64,000 bases of DNA from Mercurialis annua. Taxonomy: Eukaryota > Streptophyta > Magnoliopsida > Malpighiales > Euphorbiaceae. Each line of letters begins with the position of its first letter. Positions within the stretch are counted from its first letter, which is position 1. The stretch covers positions 3,668,001 to 3,732,000 of the forward strand of contig NC_065570.1 in the NCBI RefSeq assembly GCF_937616625.2, written 5' to 3'. The notes beneath the pieces are model-generated. The model saw only the letters and a program-made list of their open reading frames with translations, was not told the DNA's origin and did no database searches. This document shows positions 37,601-48,316 of this stretch, in pieces. The position numbers and the translations under genes were made by a program.

Positions 37601-38328
37601 GTTATGTGTTGGGCCATTTGGTATGGAAGAAATCAACTCTGCTTTAGTAGTAATGATATTCCCTACGAGGTTGTTATTTCTTTGTGCTATAAGACACTGG
37701 CTGAGTTCAAGGAAGCTAATGCTAAAAGCTGCGGAAATTCAGAGAAGAGGGATCCCGTGTGGACTAGACCAATGGAAAACTGGATTAAAATGAATTCTGA
37801 TGCAGGGATGGCGAGAAGAGGTAAATGGGGTATTGGTTTTGTTGGAAGGGACTGTGCAGGTGAAGTTGTGATTGCTGGGAATAAGAACATCCAGATGAGA
37901 CAATCTGTGCTCGAGGCAGAAGCAGAGGCCTTATTATGGGGTTTAAAGATAGCAACTGAGTGCTCTCTAAAGTTGGTAGAATTTGAATCTGATTCAGCTC
38001 AACTAATTTCAGCTTTAACCCATGATGAGGAGTATTTAACAGAAGTTGGAGATATATTAAATGACATCAGAGCTGCTGCAATGAACCTTGAGGGCGTGAA
38101 ATGGAGGTTTGTCAAGCGACAGGCTAACTCTCTAGCTCACATGATAGCTGCAGAGGCGGAGTCAGATGAGGGTCGAATTTGGATGGAAGAAATTCAGCCA
38201 CAATGGATGCAGACTTGGAATGAAGATTTATTGAAGAGTTGTTTAGCTGATAGTAGGTTTATTTCTGTTTAGTTTGGCTGGCCTTGCTGTGTAAGGTTAT
38301 TGTCTTTAATCAAAAAAAAAAAAAAAAA
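34682..38328 (+). mobile_element. Non-LTR retrotransposon (plant L1-type LINE), 5'-truncated
   Basis: The homology begins mid-endonuclease, at FTWCRGNGERDPIFERLDRA in the frame of the long ORF, and runs through RT and RNase H to a short 3' UTR ending in a 17-base A run (38312-38328). The ORF1 (gag-like) and most of the endonuclease are missing, as expected from incomplete reverse transcription. No convincing target duplication was found. Sense to RING1. Confidence 0.93.
34766..38272 (+). CDS. LINE ORF2 polyprotein fragment (reverse transcriptase, RNase H)
   Basis: 1,168 codons from the first ATG and open for 28 codons upstream, with no stop or frameshift. Domains in order: end of the endonuclease (residues 1-25, SDHAPLLVD); non-LTR reverse transcriptase (about 225-520), with DYRPISLCNVLYK, KLDMSKAYDRVEW, RQGDPLSPFLF and the catalytic FADD at 482-485; a zf-RVT region (about 830-910), with WRNIWKMGIPPKIKHFAWR and C-x2-C...H; and a plant RNase H-like domain (about 1010-1140), with NSDAG, the E of EAEAEAL and the D of FESDSAQL. 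The reading frame is intact, so the copy is probably young. Being 5'-truncated it lacks its own promoter, and activity would need other copies. Confidence 0.93.
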   Translation: MFPNSSVLTLLREASDHAPLLVDSDTGAGFTKKKRKKIVRFESLWVRRDDCEEVIKMAWGSDGTTGRLGVPWKISNCLSRLQDWNVNVVGNLNRRIKYKRAQLFELQQNAANSSQYSIVRGVESELEELYRCEETLWMQRSKALWLKEGDKNTAFFHQKASQRRARNHINGLFNEEGNWCESEDDMNVAIRDYFLKLFNSTCPTDCEEATAGIRNKLKPAMINSINRQFTREEVEKALRQMHPHKAPGPDGMSPLFYQKYWHIVGIDISDLVLAILNGAPFPENVNHTNIVLIPKNKNPESMKDYRPISLCNVLYKMVSKVITNRLRMVMPGIISETQSAFVKNRLITDNILVAFECFHFMHQKRKGKKGYMAMKLDMSKAYDRVEWGFVRKVMEKMDFPIQFIDLIMKCVSTVSYSVLINGVPQSKFLPNRGLRQGDPLSPFLFIMCAEAFSGLISEAVQANKIHGVQVARNAPIISHLFFADDSIIFARASEKEASEIQKIIKVYEKASGQMINFEKTAVSFSRNIGAATGRLIASQVKAKTVVHHDRYLGLPTFVGRSKKEIFNILLERVWKKLSGWKEKLLSKAAKETLLKSVIQAIPTYTMGVFRIPASVCQEIQSLMAKFWWRNGSEGKGMHWVGWEKMCRSKSSGGLGFRNIPAFNSAMLAKQGWRIIQDENSMAARILKARYFPRKSFLESNLCPGASYTWRSIHSAIPLLKQGIRWKIGDGSQIRVFRDPWVPRDGLFMAHPKQPHMDDNLTVKGLLDAETGTWNKQLVRDLCTDHDAHFIEAMNVRDANAQDRIIWHYSPRGFFSVKGAYYLEINSKDTAGGSGTVHGVSTMLWRNIWKMGIPPKIKHFAWRVINNSLPTKSAIAHRTSLGDGLCSRCGERESLTHVFKECGWVRGIWFGCTLGMDTRRLPAADFWSWVDSYGSSWNLEMTELFWVMCWAIWYGRNQLCFSSNDIPYEVVISLCYKTLAEFKEANAKSCGNSEKRDPVWTRPMENWIKMNSDAGMARRGKWGIGFVGRDCAGEVVIAGNKNIQMRQSVLEAEAEALLWGLKIATECSLKLVEFESDSAQLISALTHDEEYLTEVGDILNDIRAAAMNLEGVKWRFVKRQANSLAHMIAAEAESDEGRIWMEEIQPQWMQTWNEDLLKSCLADSRFISV

Positions 38329-38702
38329 TACTGTCTATAAAATATAAAATATTCTAAATATACTTTGAATATTGAACTAATTGAATAATTAACACATAAA
38401 TACTAGTATATCTTTCATCGGGCAATTTTCGACCAACAAAGTATTAATGTGGAACAAAAATTTAAAATTTAATATCCAATATTATCAAAATTAACAATTC
38501 ATATTAAAATTACAAAACACCTTAAAATTGGCAATTAAATCTTAAAAGAATATTTATTAAGTGGTGTAGGTAAATATTTGCCATTATTAAAAGCAAAAAA
38601 GAAGAAGAGAATAGAATTACGCGACGGGGAGAAGGGCAGCTAACAACACACAACAAGAAAAACAAAGGTCAAGCAAGCTCCAACATCCACCGTCGTCACC
38701 AC

Positions 38703-38932
38703 AGTTGAGAATATAGGAAGTTTCTCTTTTGTATTTCTTGTGTTATGTATTTTTGACTGATCTGATTACAGACAAAGGCAACAAGCCTATATATACAAGA
38801 GAACAGTGAAGTAAAAAGTTACCCTAATACAAGAACCATTAGATGATTGACACATCACTCACTTACATAAAATAAAGTAAACCAAAAGATATATATACAC
38901 TGAACAACAGCTATTGACTTTCTCCTTCAACA
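38703..38932 (-). repeat. Copia 3' LTR
   Basis: 230 bp, element-sense TGTTGAAGG...TCTCAACT. It reads as identical to the 43394-43623 copy. The terminal base is T in both copies instead of the canonical A. The gag-pol stop codon lies about 22 bp inside it. The polypurine tract (AAGGGGGG on the minus strand) is immediately upstream at 38933-38940. Confidence 0.96.
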
Positions 38933-41900
38933 CCCCCCTTCAAACTTGGCAGTGGTATGGGATTCTCTACAACTCCAAGTTTGTCCCTTAAATATTGAAA
39001 TCTTGAAGGAGACAGTGGTTTTGTTAAGCAATCAGCTATTTGATCATGAGAGGGTACATACCGAACATCGAGTAGTTTCGCCAGAACTCTGTCTCGCACA
39101 AAATGAACATCGATTTCAATATGTTTGGTTCTTGCATGGTAGACTGGATTTGCAGCCAAAGCACTTGCACTCATATTATCACACCATGTCACTGAAGTTG
39201 TCGGTAAAGGAAAATTCAACTCTTTAAGAAATGATTCGAGCCAGGCGATCTCACAGGCAACTTGAGCTAATGCTCTGTATTCAGATTCCGTGCTTGACCG
39301 TGCTACCACAGATTGTTTCTTTGAACTCCAAGACACAAGTGTATCACCCAGAAAAACACAATGCCCAGCTGTAGACCTTCTATCTTCCGGGCAACACGCC
39401 CAATCAGCATCTGAGAAACCATAAAGGGAGAGATTAGCACAATGCTTTATGTGAAGTCCCATTATTTTTGTACCCTTTAGGTATCGTAATACTCTCTTAA
39501 CCGCCTGCCAATGTTTCATAGTTGGACTTTGAAGGAATTGGCTGAGCTTGTTGATTATAAAGGACAAATCAGGTCTTGTGTTCGTAACATATTGCAATGC
39601 TCCTATAACACTCCGATAGAGGGTTGCATCCTTCATTGGTTCCTCGCCTGAGATCGCTAGCAGTTTGCCGGCAACTGCTGGTGTTGGGCAAGGTTTGAGG
39701 TGTTCCAAATTGGTTCTCTTCAAAAGCTCTTCAATGTACCTCGTTTGAGTCAAATACATACCAGTGGCATCTCTCCTAACTTCAATTCCCAGAAATAGGT
39801 GAAGATCCCCCAAGTCCTTAAGAGAAAACAAGTTGTTCAATTTTTCCACAAACTCTTTTAGAGAATTAGGCTTGTTTCCTGTAACAATCATATCATCCAC
39901 ATAGATAAGTACAAGAATTACTTGCGTTTCATCATTGAAAAAGAACAAGGATGAGTCATTTTTTGAGTTCTTGAAACCCCAATTCACCAGAACATCTCTT
40001 AATTTTTCAAACCATGCCCTCGGAGCTTGTTTGAGGCCGTATAGAGCTTTGTTCAATTTGCACACATGGGTCGGCCTCTGTTTGTCTATAAATCCTTCTG
40101 GTTGGTGCATGTAAACCGCTTCTTGCAGGGTGCCATTTAGGAAGGCATTGTTGACATCTAGCTGCCTCACTATCCAGTTTCGTGAGACTGCTATAGTGAG
40201 AATAACTCTCACCGTAGAAGCTTTTACCACTGGACTGAAGGTTTCTGAAAAATCAATTCCGGGAGTTTGATGAAACCCCTTTGCCACCAACCTTGCTTTA
40301 CATCTTTGAAAGCTCCCGTCAGCATTGTGTTTGACCTTGAAAACCCATTTATTGCCGACTAAATTGTGGGAGGATGAGTATGGCACCAATGTCCATGTGT
40401 TGTTCCTTTTTAAAGCAGCAATTTCTTCCTCCATTGCTGATTTCCACATGTCACACTTAATTGCCTCTTGCATTGACAGTGGCTCTTTTGGTGACTCTGA
40501 TGTCTGTGCTGTGAAAAGATGAAAATCTGATGGGTATGTCTTCGGTTTATGGATCCCGTCTTTGGCTCTAGTGACCATAGGATGGCCCGCTGGTTGAATT
40601 AAATTTTGCTCATTTGTATCAGCCTGTGTAACTTCAGGTTGTGACCCTTCATCAATAAGTTGATTTTCTTGAGTTTCATTTGTCATCGGAAGAGAACTAT
40701 CATTGGCAGTCTGACTGATTGGACTTTGAGCTTCATGGCTATCAACATCAAAGTCAATAGTATTTCCACCACTTATAGCAGATTTACTCGAAGTGGCGCC
40801 GACTGCAGATTGCGAAGTTTCAGGTGACAAAGCTTCAGCTGATGAAGCTTCAACAGAGACTTGTGAATGTTTTATACGATCTAAATCGCTATGATATGAG
40901 GATGTTGGAAGGTGTAACCAGGAAGGTGAAGTGATAACAGTTTGAGTTTCAGGCTGCTTTGTGTTTAGGAATCCTACTTTGAAAGGAAATTCATTTTCAT
41001 TAAACACAACATGTCGAGAAATATACATTCTACCCGTTGAGCTCAGACATTTGTACCCTTTATGAGGATTACTATAACCAAGGAAAACACATTTGGTGGA
41101 GTGGAATTGAAATTTATGATTTTGATATGGTCTCAAGCATGGAAAACAGGCACAACCAAAACTCTTTAAGGACAGATAGTTTGGAGATTTGTTCAACAGT
41201 TTCTGAGTTGGATTTTGATGGTTTAGGACAGGTGTGGGAAGGCGGTTAATGAGAAACACTGCTGTTTGAAAAGCTTCATACCAATATTTGAGTGGCATGC
41301 TTGCTTGAGCAAGGAGAGTGAGGCCTGTTTCCACAATATGCCTGTGTTTCCTCTCTGCTCTACCATTTTGGGCTGATGTGAGAGGACAAGAGTGACGAAA
41401 TTGTATGCCATGTTGTTGAACAAAACTAGCGAGACTAAGAAATTCACCTCCCATGTCTGTCTGTAAGCATTTTATTTTTGTGTTTAGTTGGTTTTCCACA
41501 AGAGTTTTGAATTGAACAAAGGTATTGAATACATCAGATTTTTGCTTTAGTGGATAGATCCATGTGTATCGACTGTAATCGTCAATAAAATGAACGTAGT
41601 ATTTAAAACCAGAAGAAGAAGTTATTGGAGCAGGTCCCCACACATCACTATGAATTAATTCAAGTGGTTGTTTCGCATGAGACAAAGAAGAAGGAAAAGG
41701 AAGTAAATGAGATTTTCCATATTGACAGGCATCACAAAAGTCTTGTTTTTCATTTAATTTCAAATTGAGATTACAGGACTTCAAAATCTGATCTAACACT
41801 CTATTTGAAGGATGGCCTAAGCGTCTGTGCCAAACTTCTCTTAGGGAATTTAAATGACAATTAGGACTAGAATTATTCGACTGACCCAAAGCTGAAATTA

Positions 41901-43377
41901 AAACTTGATGGTTAGGATAATTGGTTTGTGGTTTTGATGGAGAGAGCTCAAATCTATATAGTCCATTCTCAAGTCTCCCTTGAAGCAGCTCCAGACCTGT
42001 CACTTTGTCCTTAACAACACAACCAACAGAGTCAAATTCAACAATAATATCATTGCAGGCAGTTAATTGAGATATGCTAACCAAGTTCTTTTCAATTTGC
42101 GGAACATGTAATATGTCCTTTAAAACCAAGGTTTTATTGTTATTTGTTGTAATATGAGAGTTTCCTATGTTACAAATGCTCAGTCTCTCACCATTTCCAA
42201 CAATTAGAGTAGACTTACCGTTGTAGTTTTGCTTTTGCTCAAGAATGTCAGGGTCATTCGTCACATGGGTACTTGCTCCACTATCAGCAAACCAGGCTGG
42301 ATTATTGACATTCTCTGGGCATGCAACATAGGCAGAATGTGAGTTGGTTCTGTTTTGCTCAATTGGTGGCGTGTTGCCCATGTAGTTGTTGTTGTACCTG
42401 TAGTAGCAGCTTGCTGCACTGTGACCACTTCCTCCACAGACTTGACAAATCAGTTTGAAATTGTTATTGAAGTACCTGCCTCCTCTTCCTCTGGGTGGCC
42501 TGCTTCCTCTATTTCCATGTCCAGATCTTCCGGCATATGAGGTGCCAGAATTGTTGTAATTCTGGAAATGGCTTCTTCCACCTCTGTTTTGATGCGCTCC
42601 TCCTCTTACTGAATAATTAACTATGGGCTGACCAAGGTTGATCGATGACATTCCGGCACTCATTTGCTCTAGTCTCTTCTCATAGCTTAGGAGTTTAGCT
42701 TGAAGTTCTATCCATGTTATGTTCTCCTTTTCTTGTATTTGACATACCACAGGGTTATACTCTGAGGAATCCAAGCCCGCAAGGACTTGAGATGCTAGAT
42801 CATCCATTGACACCGGATGTCCTGCCAACGTTAGGTTATCAGCCAATTTTTTCATTGACTTTAGATACTCACTCATCTTTTGGCCTCCCTTTTGCATTTT
42901 CTGAAATTCTCTTTTGTAAAAGACAACATTGGATCTGGTTTTGACCCCGATTAGCTCGCCTATCGTATCCCACAGTTGCTTCGACGTCTCAACACCCATA
43001 AGTTCTGATGCAACGTCAATGTCCATTGAGTTGTAGAGCCAACCAAGAAGCATTTGATCATGTGCAACCCAATCTTCATAACTGGGGTTTCTCTTAAGAT
43101 CAACATCTGTTGATTCTTCAATATTTTCAGTAATGAATTCAGGTGGAGGTTTATTTGTACCTGTAATGAAGCCTTCCATTCTATTTCCTCTGATTACTGG
43201 TAGTACCATGTTCTTCCATAACAGGTAGTTGTCGTGGTTCAACTTAACCGCGCAATAGGCTCCAAGAGGATTTGATGATGAAGAGAAAGTTCTCTGCTGA
43301 GGATATTCTTCGACTCCTTTTCCTTTGGCTCTAGACATATCACTTTGAGTTGTCGAGCTTTTTGCGGCGCTGGCCAT
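38911..43377 (-). CDS. Copia gag-pol polyprotein
   Basis: 1,488 codons, single uninterrupted frame. Domains in order: copia gag (about 35-250); CCHC zinc knuckle C-x2-C-x4-H-x4-C beginning at residue 311; aspartic protease with the DSG triad at 365-367; integrase with an HHCC zinc region (HRRLGHP ... CDACQYGK) and catalytic D578 (HSDVWG), a second D in LQTDMGGEF and E in AERKH; reverse transcriptase with [17 protein letters not shown] and YVDD at 1159-1162; and RNase H ending with the STESEYRAL and TKHIEID motifs. All catalytic residues I could check are present, so the protein looks functional. The last few codons run into the 3' LTR. Confidence 0.96.
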   Translation of the reverse strand: MASAAKSSTTQSDMSRAKGKGVEEYPQQRTFSSSSNPLGAYCAVKLNHDNYLLWKNMVLPVIRGNRMEGFITGTNKPPPEFITENIEESTDVDLKRNPSYEDWVAHDQMLLGWLYNSMDIDVASELMGVETSKQLWDTIGELIGVKTRSNVVFYKREFQKMQKGGQKMSEYLKSMKKLADNLTLAGHPVSMDDLASQVLAGLDSSEYNPVVCQIQEKENITWIELQAKLLSYEKRLEQMSAGMSSINLGQPIVNYSVRGGAHQNRGGRSHFQNYNNSGTSYAGRSGHGNRGSRPPRGRGGRYFNNNFKLICQVCGGSGHSAASCYYRYNNNYMGNTPPIEQNRTNSHSAYVACPENVNNPAWFADSGASTHVTNDPDILEQKQNYNGKSTLIVGNGERLSICNIGNSHITTNNNKTLVLKDILHVPQIEKNLVSISQLTACNDIIVEFDSVGCVVKDKVTGLELLQGRLENGLYRFELSPSKPQTNYPNHQVLISALGQSNNSSPNCHLNSLREVWHRRLGHPSNRVLDQILKSCNLNLKLNEKQDFCDACQYGKSHLLPFPSSLSHAKQPLELIHSDVWGPAPITSSSGFKYYVHFIDDYSRYTWIYPLKQKSDVFNTFVQFKTLVENQLNTKIKCLQTDMGGEFLSLASFVQQHGIQFRHSCPLTSAQNGRAERKHRHIVETGLTLLAQASMPLKYWYEAFQTAVFLINRLPTPVLNHQNPTQKLLNKSPNYLSLKSFGCACFPCLRPYQNHKFQFHSTKCVFLGYSNPHKGYKCLSSTGRMYISRHVVFNENEFPFKVGFLNTKQPETQTVITSPSWLHLPTSSYHSDLDRIKHSQVSVEASSAEALSPETSQSAVGATSSKSAISGGNTIDFDVDSHEAQSPISQTANDSSLPMTNETQENQLIDEGSQPEVTQADTNEQNLIQPAGHPMVTRAKDGIHKPKTYPSDFHLFTAQTSESPKEPLSMQEAIKCDMWKSAMEEEIAALKRNNTWTLVPYSSSHNLVGNKWVFKVKHNADGSFQRCKARLVAKGFHQTPGIDFSETFSPVVKASTVRVILTIAVSRNWIVRQLDVNNAFLNGTLQEAVYMHQPEGFIDKQRPTHVCKLNKALYGLKQAPRAWFEKLRDVLVNWGFKNSKNDSSLFFFNDETQVILVLIYVDDMIVTGNKPNSLKEFVEKLNNLFSLKDLGDLHLFLGIEVRRDATGMYLTQTRYIEELLKRTNLEHLKPCPTPAVAGKLLAISGEEPMKDATLYRSVIGALQYVTNTRPDLSFIINKLSQFLQSPTMKHWQAVKRVLRYLKGTKIMGLHIKHCANLSLYGFSDADWACCPEDRRSTAGHCVFLGDTLVSWSSKKQSVVARSSTESEYRALAQVACEIAWLESFLKELNFPLPTTSVTWCDNMSASALAANPVYHARTKHIEIDVHFVRDRVLAKLLDVRYVPSHDQIADCLTKPLSPSRFQYLRDKLGVVENPIPLPSLKGGVEGESQ

Positions 43378-43378
43378 G

Positions 43379-43393
43379 GATGCTCTGATACCA
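43379..43393 (-). promoter_or_regulatory. Copia primer-binding site (initiator tRNA-Met)
   Basis: On the minus strand TGGTATCAGAGC follows the 5' LTR directly. This is the standard plant copia primer site complementary to the 3' end of initiator methionine tRNA. Confidence 0.9.
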
Positions 43394-43623
43394 AGTTGAG
43401 AATATAGGAAGTTTCTCTTTTGTATTTCTTGTGTTATGTATTTTTGACTGATCTGATTACAGACAAAGGCAACAAGCCTATATATACAAGAGAACAGTGA
43501 AGTAAAAAGTTACCCTAATACAAGAACCATTAGATGATTGACACATCACTCACTTACATAAAATAAAGTAAACCAAAAGATATATATACACTGAACAACA
43601 GCTATTGACTTTCTCCTTCAACA
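43394..43623 (-). repeat. Copia 5' LTR (promoter LTR)
   Basis: 230 bp. A TATATATA box on the minus strand is at about 43479-43486 and would drive transcription leftward, away from RING1. It reads as identical to the 3' LTR. Confidence 0.96.
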
Positions 43624-43775
43624 ACCACCACCGCCACCACCACCGCCGTCAATTTATCCGCTTCCCTAATTCTGAAGCACCAACCTTTCCCACATTTTAT
43701 CAACCCATCTTCGAAACCTTAACTACTTTTCTAATTATACAACACCAACTAATTCATACATATATATACAAAATA

Positions 43776-46700
43776 ATGCCAGCCCAGAAACGTTCCCACG
43801 ACGAAGACGATCTTCTTCAGCCAAACAACCACCGTGAGCAGCAGAACCACCTTGATGGTGGTGGTGGTGGTGACGGTACGTGTATTGGTATTGATAATCT
43901 AACTGAATAATTGTAATATTCATTCAAATATGTGCATTTTGTTTGGGATTTGATTAGTATTTTAGCTTAAGTTTTCATCTGTTGCTAATTTTATATGAAC
44001 AGAATCTGATCGAAGCCCATCATCCATTAGTAACCAAGAAGATGAAGAAGAAGAAGATGAAGAGAAAGAAGAGTGCGTAACGTGTAAATATATATCATCT
44101 GTGTAGTAATTAATTCCTTACTTAGAAGTTGTAAATATCACTGCTTTTTAATTTCCTCTGAAAATCTATTTTATTTACTGCTATAATTATTTGACGCGGG
44201 TATATTCGAAATCTGCATGCTTTCATTATATACATCCGCTAGCTACTATATTTTTTACTTTACGAGATCATACACTATATATACACATATATAACTGTTA
44301 CCGTTATATATATGTAACTGTTATATCATTAGGATTCTCATTTTTGTTTCTATTATTGCATGTGTTTCACTCTGCTGTATTAATTTCTTTCTGTTAACGG
44401 CTACTATGGCTGAGTGTGTTCTTTGGTGTTGGGTATTAGTAGTTTTGATTTTTTTGTTTTGTTAGCTTGAATTGATGTATATTTGGTTTTTAGTGGTGTT
44501 ATATATGTTTTGGTGGCTAATGGATAATAATAATTGTTGTGATTAGATTTGTTTATCTAGGTGAGAGTTTGTACATAGTTATTACCAGATCAATTTTAGT
44601 TAATACCCTGCATTTCTCGAGTGTTAATCTCACGCAACGGTTGTATCTTTAATTACTGCTTATTCTTTTATATTAAATATTCCAACATGACAGACGCCAT
44701 GAATGACGTGGCCACGTGGGATAACCGTTGCCTTGTATAATTATTCGCATTTCTTTTGATAGTAAATTAATACATTTGTGAGGATTATGGATATTAAAGA
44801 CATGAGCAGATAATGCATGAAAAAGAGGACTGATAGTTTGATACTGAACAATGTGATATGTGCTTGCAATTTATGTTAATTCTATTATTACTTCTTTGCA
44901 GATATGTAGTGGTAAAGTTATCTGAAATTCGCAAGGAAGTACAGTGTCCAATCTGTTTAGGTATGAGTTTCAGTTTTCTGTATTCACTTTCAGCCATTTA
45001 CAGATTAGAAACTGCAAGTAGACACAAATATGAAGAATGGTTGATCTCTTTGGATAGAGTTTATTGTTTCATGTTCAGATGCTCTTTAATTTTTGTTTTC
45101 GTATCTTATCATTTACATCTATGCAATATTTTGGAAAACAGAAACAATTCTTTCTGATTTGAGAACTAAAAAATTTCTATAACTTATTTTGATACATACT
45201 ACACCGATAGCTTAATTATTGAAACATTTTGTTAAGGCTGAGGTGCTCAGATATCAAGCACCATAATCGAGCCTTCTGGAGATTGTCACTAGATTTTATA
45301 GTGTTTATGTTTCTCTAAGTGGCTCTATAAGCAAATGGTAGATGTGCATAGCAAATCCCCGGTTATGCTGGTTCTTCCATCATTAGGCTCTCAAAGTGAT
45401 CGATAAAGTGAAATACCAGGAAATTTTGCTTTCGGACGAAAAGTACTGAAATTATTGTTCATATTAGAAAAACATTGTCATAGATTTCCTTCTCTTATTC
45501 TATTGTTGGGAGGGGAATGCTGTTGGGTGAAGGAGTTTTGCATAGTATCTAATAGGTAAACTTTAAAATAGTTTGAATTATAGCTGATTTCTAAACCCTG
45601 GCTTTTTGATGATTTTCACTAGAACTTATTGTGCATTCATGAATTGTTTCTAACTTACCAATGTTCCACTTCTTTTTATACTGTAGTTATTTTATCATAA
45701 ATGAATGCATAGGCCGAATTCTCATGTTTCTGTTATATGCTTGATCTTTTTGGGGAACAATATAGTATTTCTGTTTAGCTTAAGGCATAAGAAAATAATA
45801 CCTATCAATTTGTATACAAATTTTATTTGGTCTGCCGTTGTGTTTTCACTGGTAATCTGGTTTATGATATTGTGCTATAGTTTTCTTCATTTATTAATTT
45901 CTATGTTACTTTTAAACATGTGATCCATATTTAATAAGACTATTACTCTTGCTGCTGCTGGTGATGCATAGCTTATCGATAGGTAATCTGTCCACATCAC
46001 TATGTATATACTTGCATATTGTATTATCTCCTTGAGAAAGATGGGGGAGAGAAACAGAGAGTTTAGACCATATAAATGCTTCGGTGTTGCAAATATATTT
46101 CACATCTGCAACTTCAGATGCAATCAAACATCTCTACCAAATTTAATTTCTCTATGTAATTTGTTTGTTAATGTAGCATTATGGTCTAAACGCAGGTTTG
46201 GAGCTAATAGCCACTTCTTTTTCTTCACATGCACATACAAGATTCACTGTACTGTTGGAAAATATTATCAATCTAACCTTTGTATTTCTAGGGATCATTC
46301 GGAAAACAAGGACGGTGATGGAATGCCTGCATCGCTTCTGTAGGGAATGCATCGACAAATCTATGAGGCTTGGGTAATTCTTCAACCTATTGCCTGAATC
46401 AATAAAATCGCGTGTTCTCTGCATAGCTTTTTTGATGTCTCTTAAAAAATTGACATTTAAACGTATGTTACATATCACTACAGGAACAATGAGTGCCCAG
46501 CTTGCCGTACGCATTGTGCCAGTCGTCGTTCTTTAAGAGATGATCCAAATTATGATGCACTTATTGCTGCTTTGTATCCAGATATTGACAAATATGAGGC
46601 AGAGGTATGATTTTGTTAAACCATTTTTAGTTTGACATATAAGTATTTTACAAGCATTAATTAATGCACTAACTGTTATAGGAATTGGCTTTTCATGAAG

Positions 46701-48316
46701 AGGAGAAAGCCCGCAATAATCAGGTTCCTGATGATTACTCTGCAGCAAACTTGTGTGAATTTGTTTTCTTTTTAATAGCTTTAATATGTGCGTTTCTCTT
46801 GACAGATCCAAGCTTCCATTGCTCAGACTATTCGCCGCCAAACTGAAGCTCTTGGTAGGAAAAAAACCACAGCTAAATCCACATTAGCTGCATTTGCAAG
46901 GAGAACAACAGGCCGTTACAGAGATGCAAACTCAAGGGGGAGGAGAAATTATCGAACAATGGATCTTCAAGGGTCTGATGAAAATGAGGATACAAATGGT
47001 GACGGAGGAAGAGATTCATCATCTGCTGAGGAACAATGTGCAGAAGTTAAATTAAAAAGACAAAAGAGATGGGGTGGTGCTCGGTCAGCAGCTGCTATTG
47101 CAGATGGATGTGGTGATGAGAATGATTCCGAAGTTAATTTAGAATCGATGGGGTCTTCTGTTGGGTTTATAGGTCCCTCGGAAATGCTTGCTTGGGGTAA
47201 AGGTGGTATCCGCAGTCATACACGATATGGCGGTGCAAATGCTGGAAATGGCAAGAATGTTCGGAATAATCGTATTTTGAAGCTGGCAGAATATCTTCGG
47301 AACTCAGAAGAAAATAATATTGAGGTAAAGTATATTCATCTGTGGCGATCCTGCAGATTCAGCGATCCACTATTAATTGTGGCATCATGCTGTTACACTG
47401 AGCCACGGATTTTATATCCACCTTGAATGCGTTCGAAATGCTTGACGTGCTTCATTGTATTGCAGTTAGATGTGCATCTCATGCTTGTTTCTCTCAATGA
47501 ACAAAATATTCCGAGTTTGCAGCAGCCGTATCTCCGTTGCAGACCAACTTTATCAATCAAACACTTATGTCAGGTGATCTTTTCTCTACCCAGAACCAAC
47601 CTATTAATGATGAGGTTAAACTTTTATGCAATTACTGAACTAAATATTTTTTGCATAATGGTTATCATTGTTTTATTTGTTATATTTTGGTAAATGAACT
47701 GGCTTTTTTATATCAACGGAAGATTACTATATTCAGGTTGAAATTTATATGGCAACAAATGCGTTGGATAACTACATAAATTCCCGTTACCACATAAGCA
47801 ACTTTTGACTCGAATTGCTGTGGTAACCTCGCGTTGATGTAAAAATAAAAGTAAAATTATTAAAATCTAACAAATAGAACGATGATAATTTTTCTATAAA
47901 AGGTCTATAATTCAATAAGCACAATTTTTTTTAACCCATCAATGGCGTTTCAGCTTCTGTCGCACTTCTAAAATTTGGTTATCAATGCAGTATGTTGCTT
48001 TCCGAACCGCTCTTCAAGCGGATGAAGTTGAAATACACTTGGTGAAAGAGTTGAATTCCGAACTCAATCGGTCAATCTTTACAAGTATGTCGATTTCTAA
48101 GCCTAGTATTGTCGATCCATGCAAAGTTAAGTTGCAAGTTTTAGATGAGCAAGATACTCTAAGAGAGCTCAAAACATATAATTTCGCACAAGGACATTTG
48201 GTGAGCTTGTGTTACTTTGCTCAAATCTACACGATAAAAGTTGAGTGTACGATAATGATCTTTTTCTGCTCATATTATTTCAGATTCTGGCATATCAGAA
48301 AAAGCTTCGGAACTAA
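43776..48316 (+). CDS. RING1: Polycomb RING finger E3 ubiquitin ligase RING1 (RING1A/RING1B type)
   Basis: PRC1 core subunit that monoubiquitinates histone H2A in the nucleus and represses developmental genes. Ten exons: 43776-43875, 44003-44072, 44902-44960, 46292-46373, 46484-46604, 46682-46723, 46806-47324, 47466-47573, 47991-48200 and 48284-48316, closing in frame to 447 residues. The N terminus is acidic (Glu run at ~47-57). The C3HC4 RING finger spans C72-C111 (CPICLG, C-x-H, C-x2-C, CPAC). A long Arg/Ser/Gly-rich middle follows, and a RAWUL ubiquitin-like domain lies at about 330-445. In Arabidopsis RING1 proteins the exon order and the [20 protein letters not shown] stretch are closely similar. 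The first in-frame ATG was used. The copia insertion lies in or just upstream of its leader. Confidence 0.96.
47735..47915. repeat. MITE-like sequence in RING1 intron 8
   Basis: In reverse complement this block shares ordered words (TTATCATC, TTTTTACATCAAC, GCAATTC, TTATGTGGTAAC-like) with 2535-2720. Ends are approximate. Confidence 0.5.

Larger units (their letters stand above)
38703..43623 (-). mobile_element. Complete Ty1/copia LTR retrotransposon
   Basis: 4,921 bp between two equal 230-bp LTRs, with a 5-bp target duplication ACCAC on both sides (38698-38702 and 43624-43628). The element lies on the minus strand. Next to the 5' LTR (right) is a primer-binding site matching initiator tRNA-Met; next to the 3' LTR (left) is a G-rich polypurine tract. 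A single gag-pol frame fills the interior. I read the two LTRs base by base and saw no difference, which implies a very recent insertion. It lies 152 bp upstream of the RING1 start codon. Confidence 0.97.
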
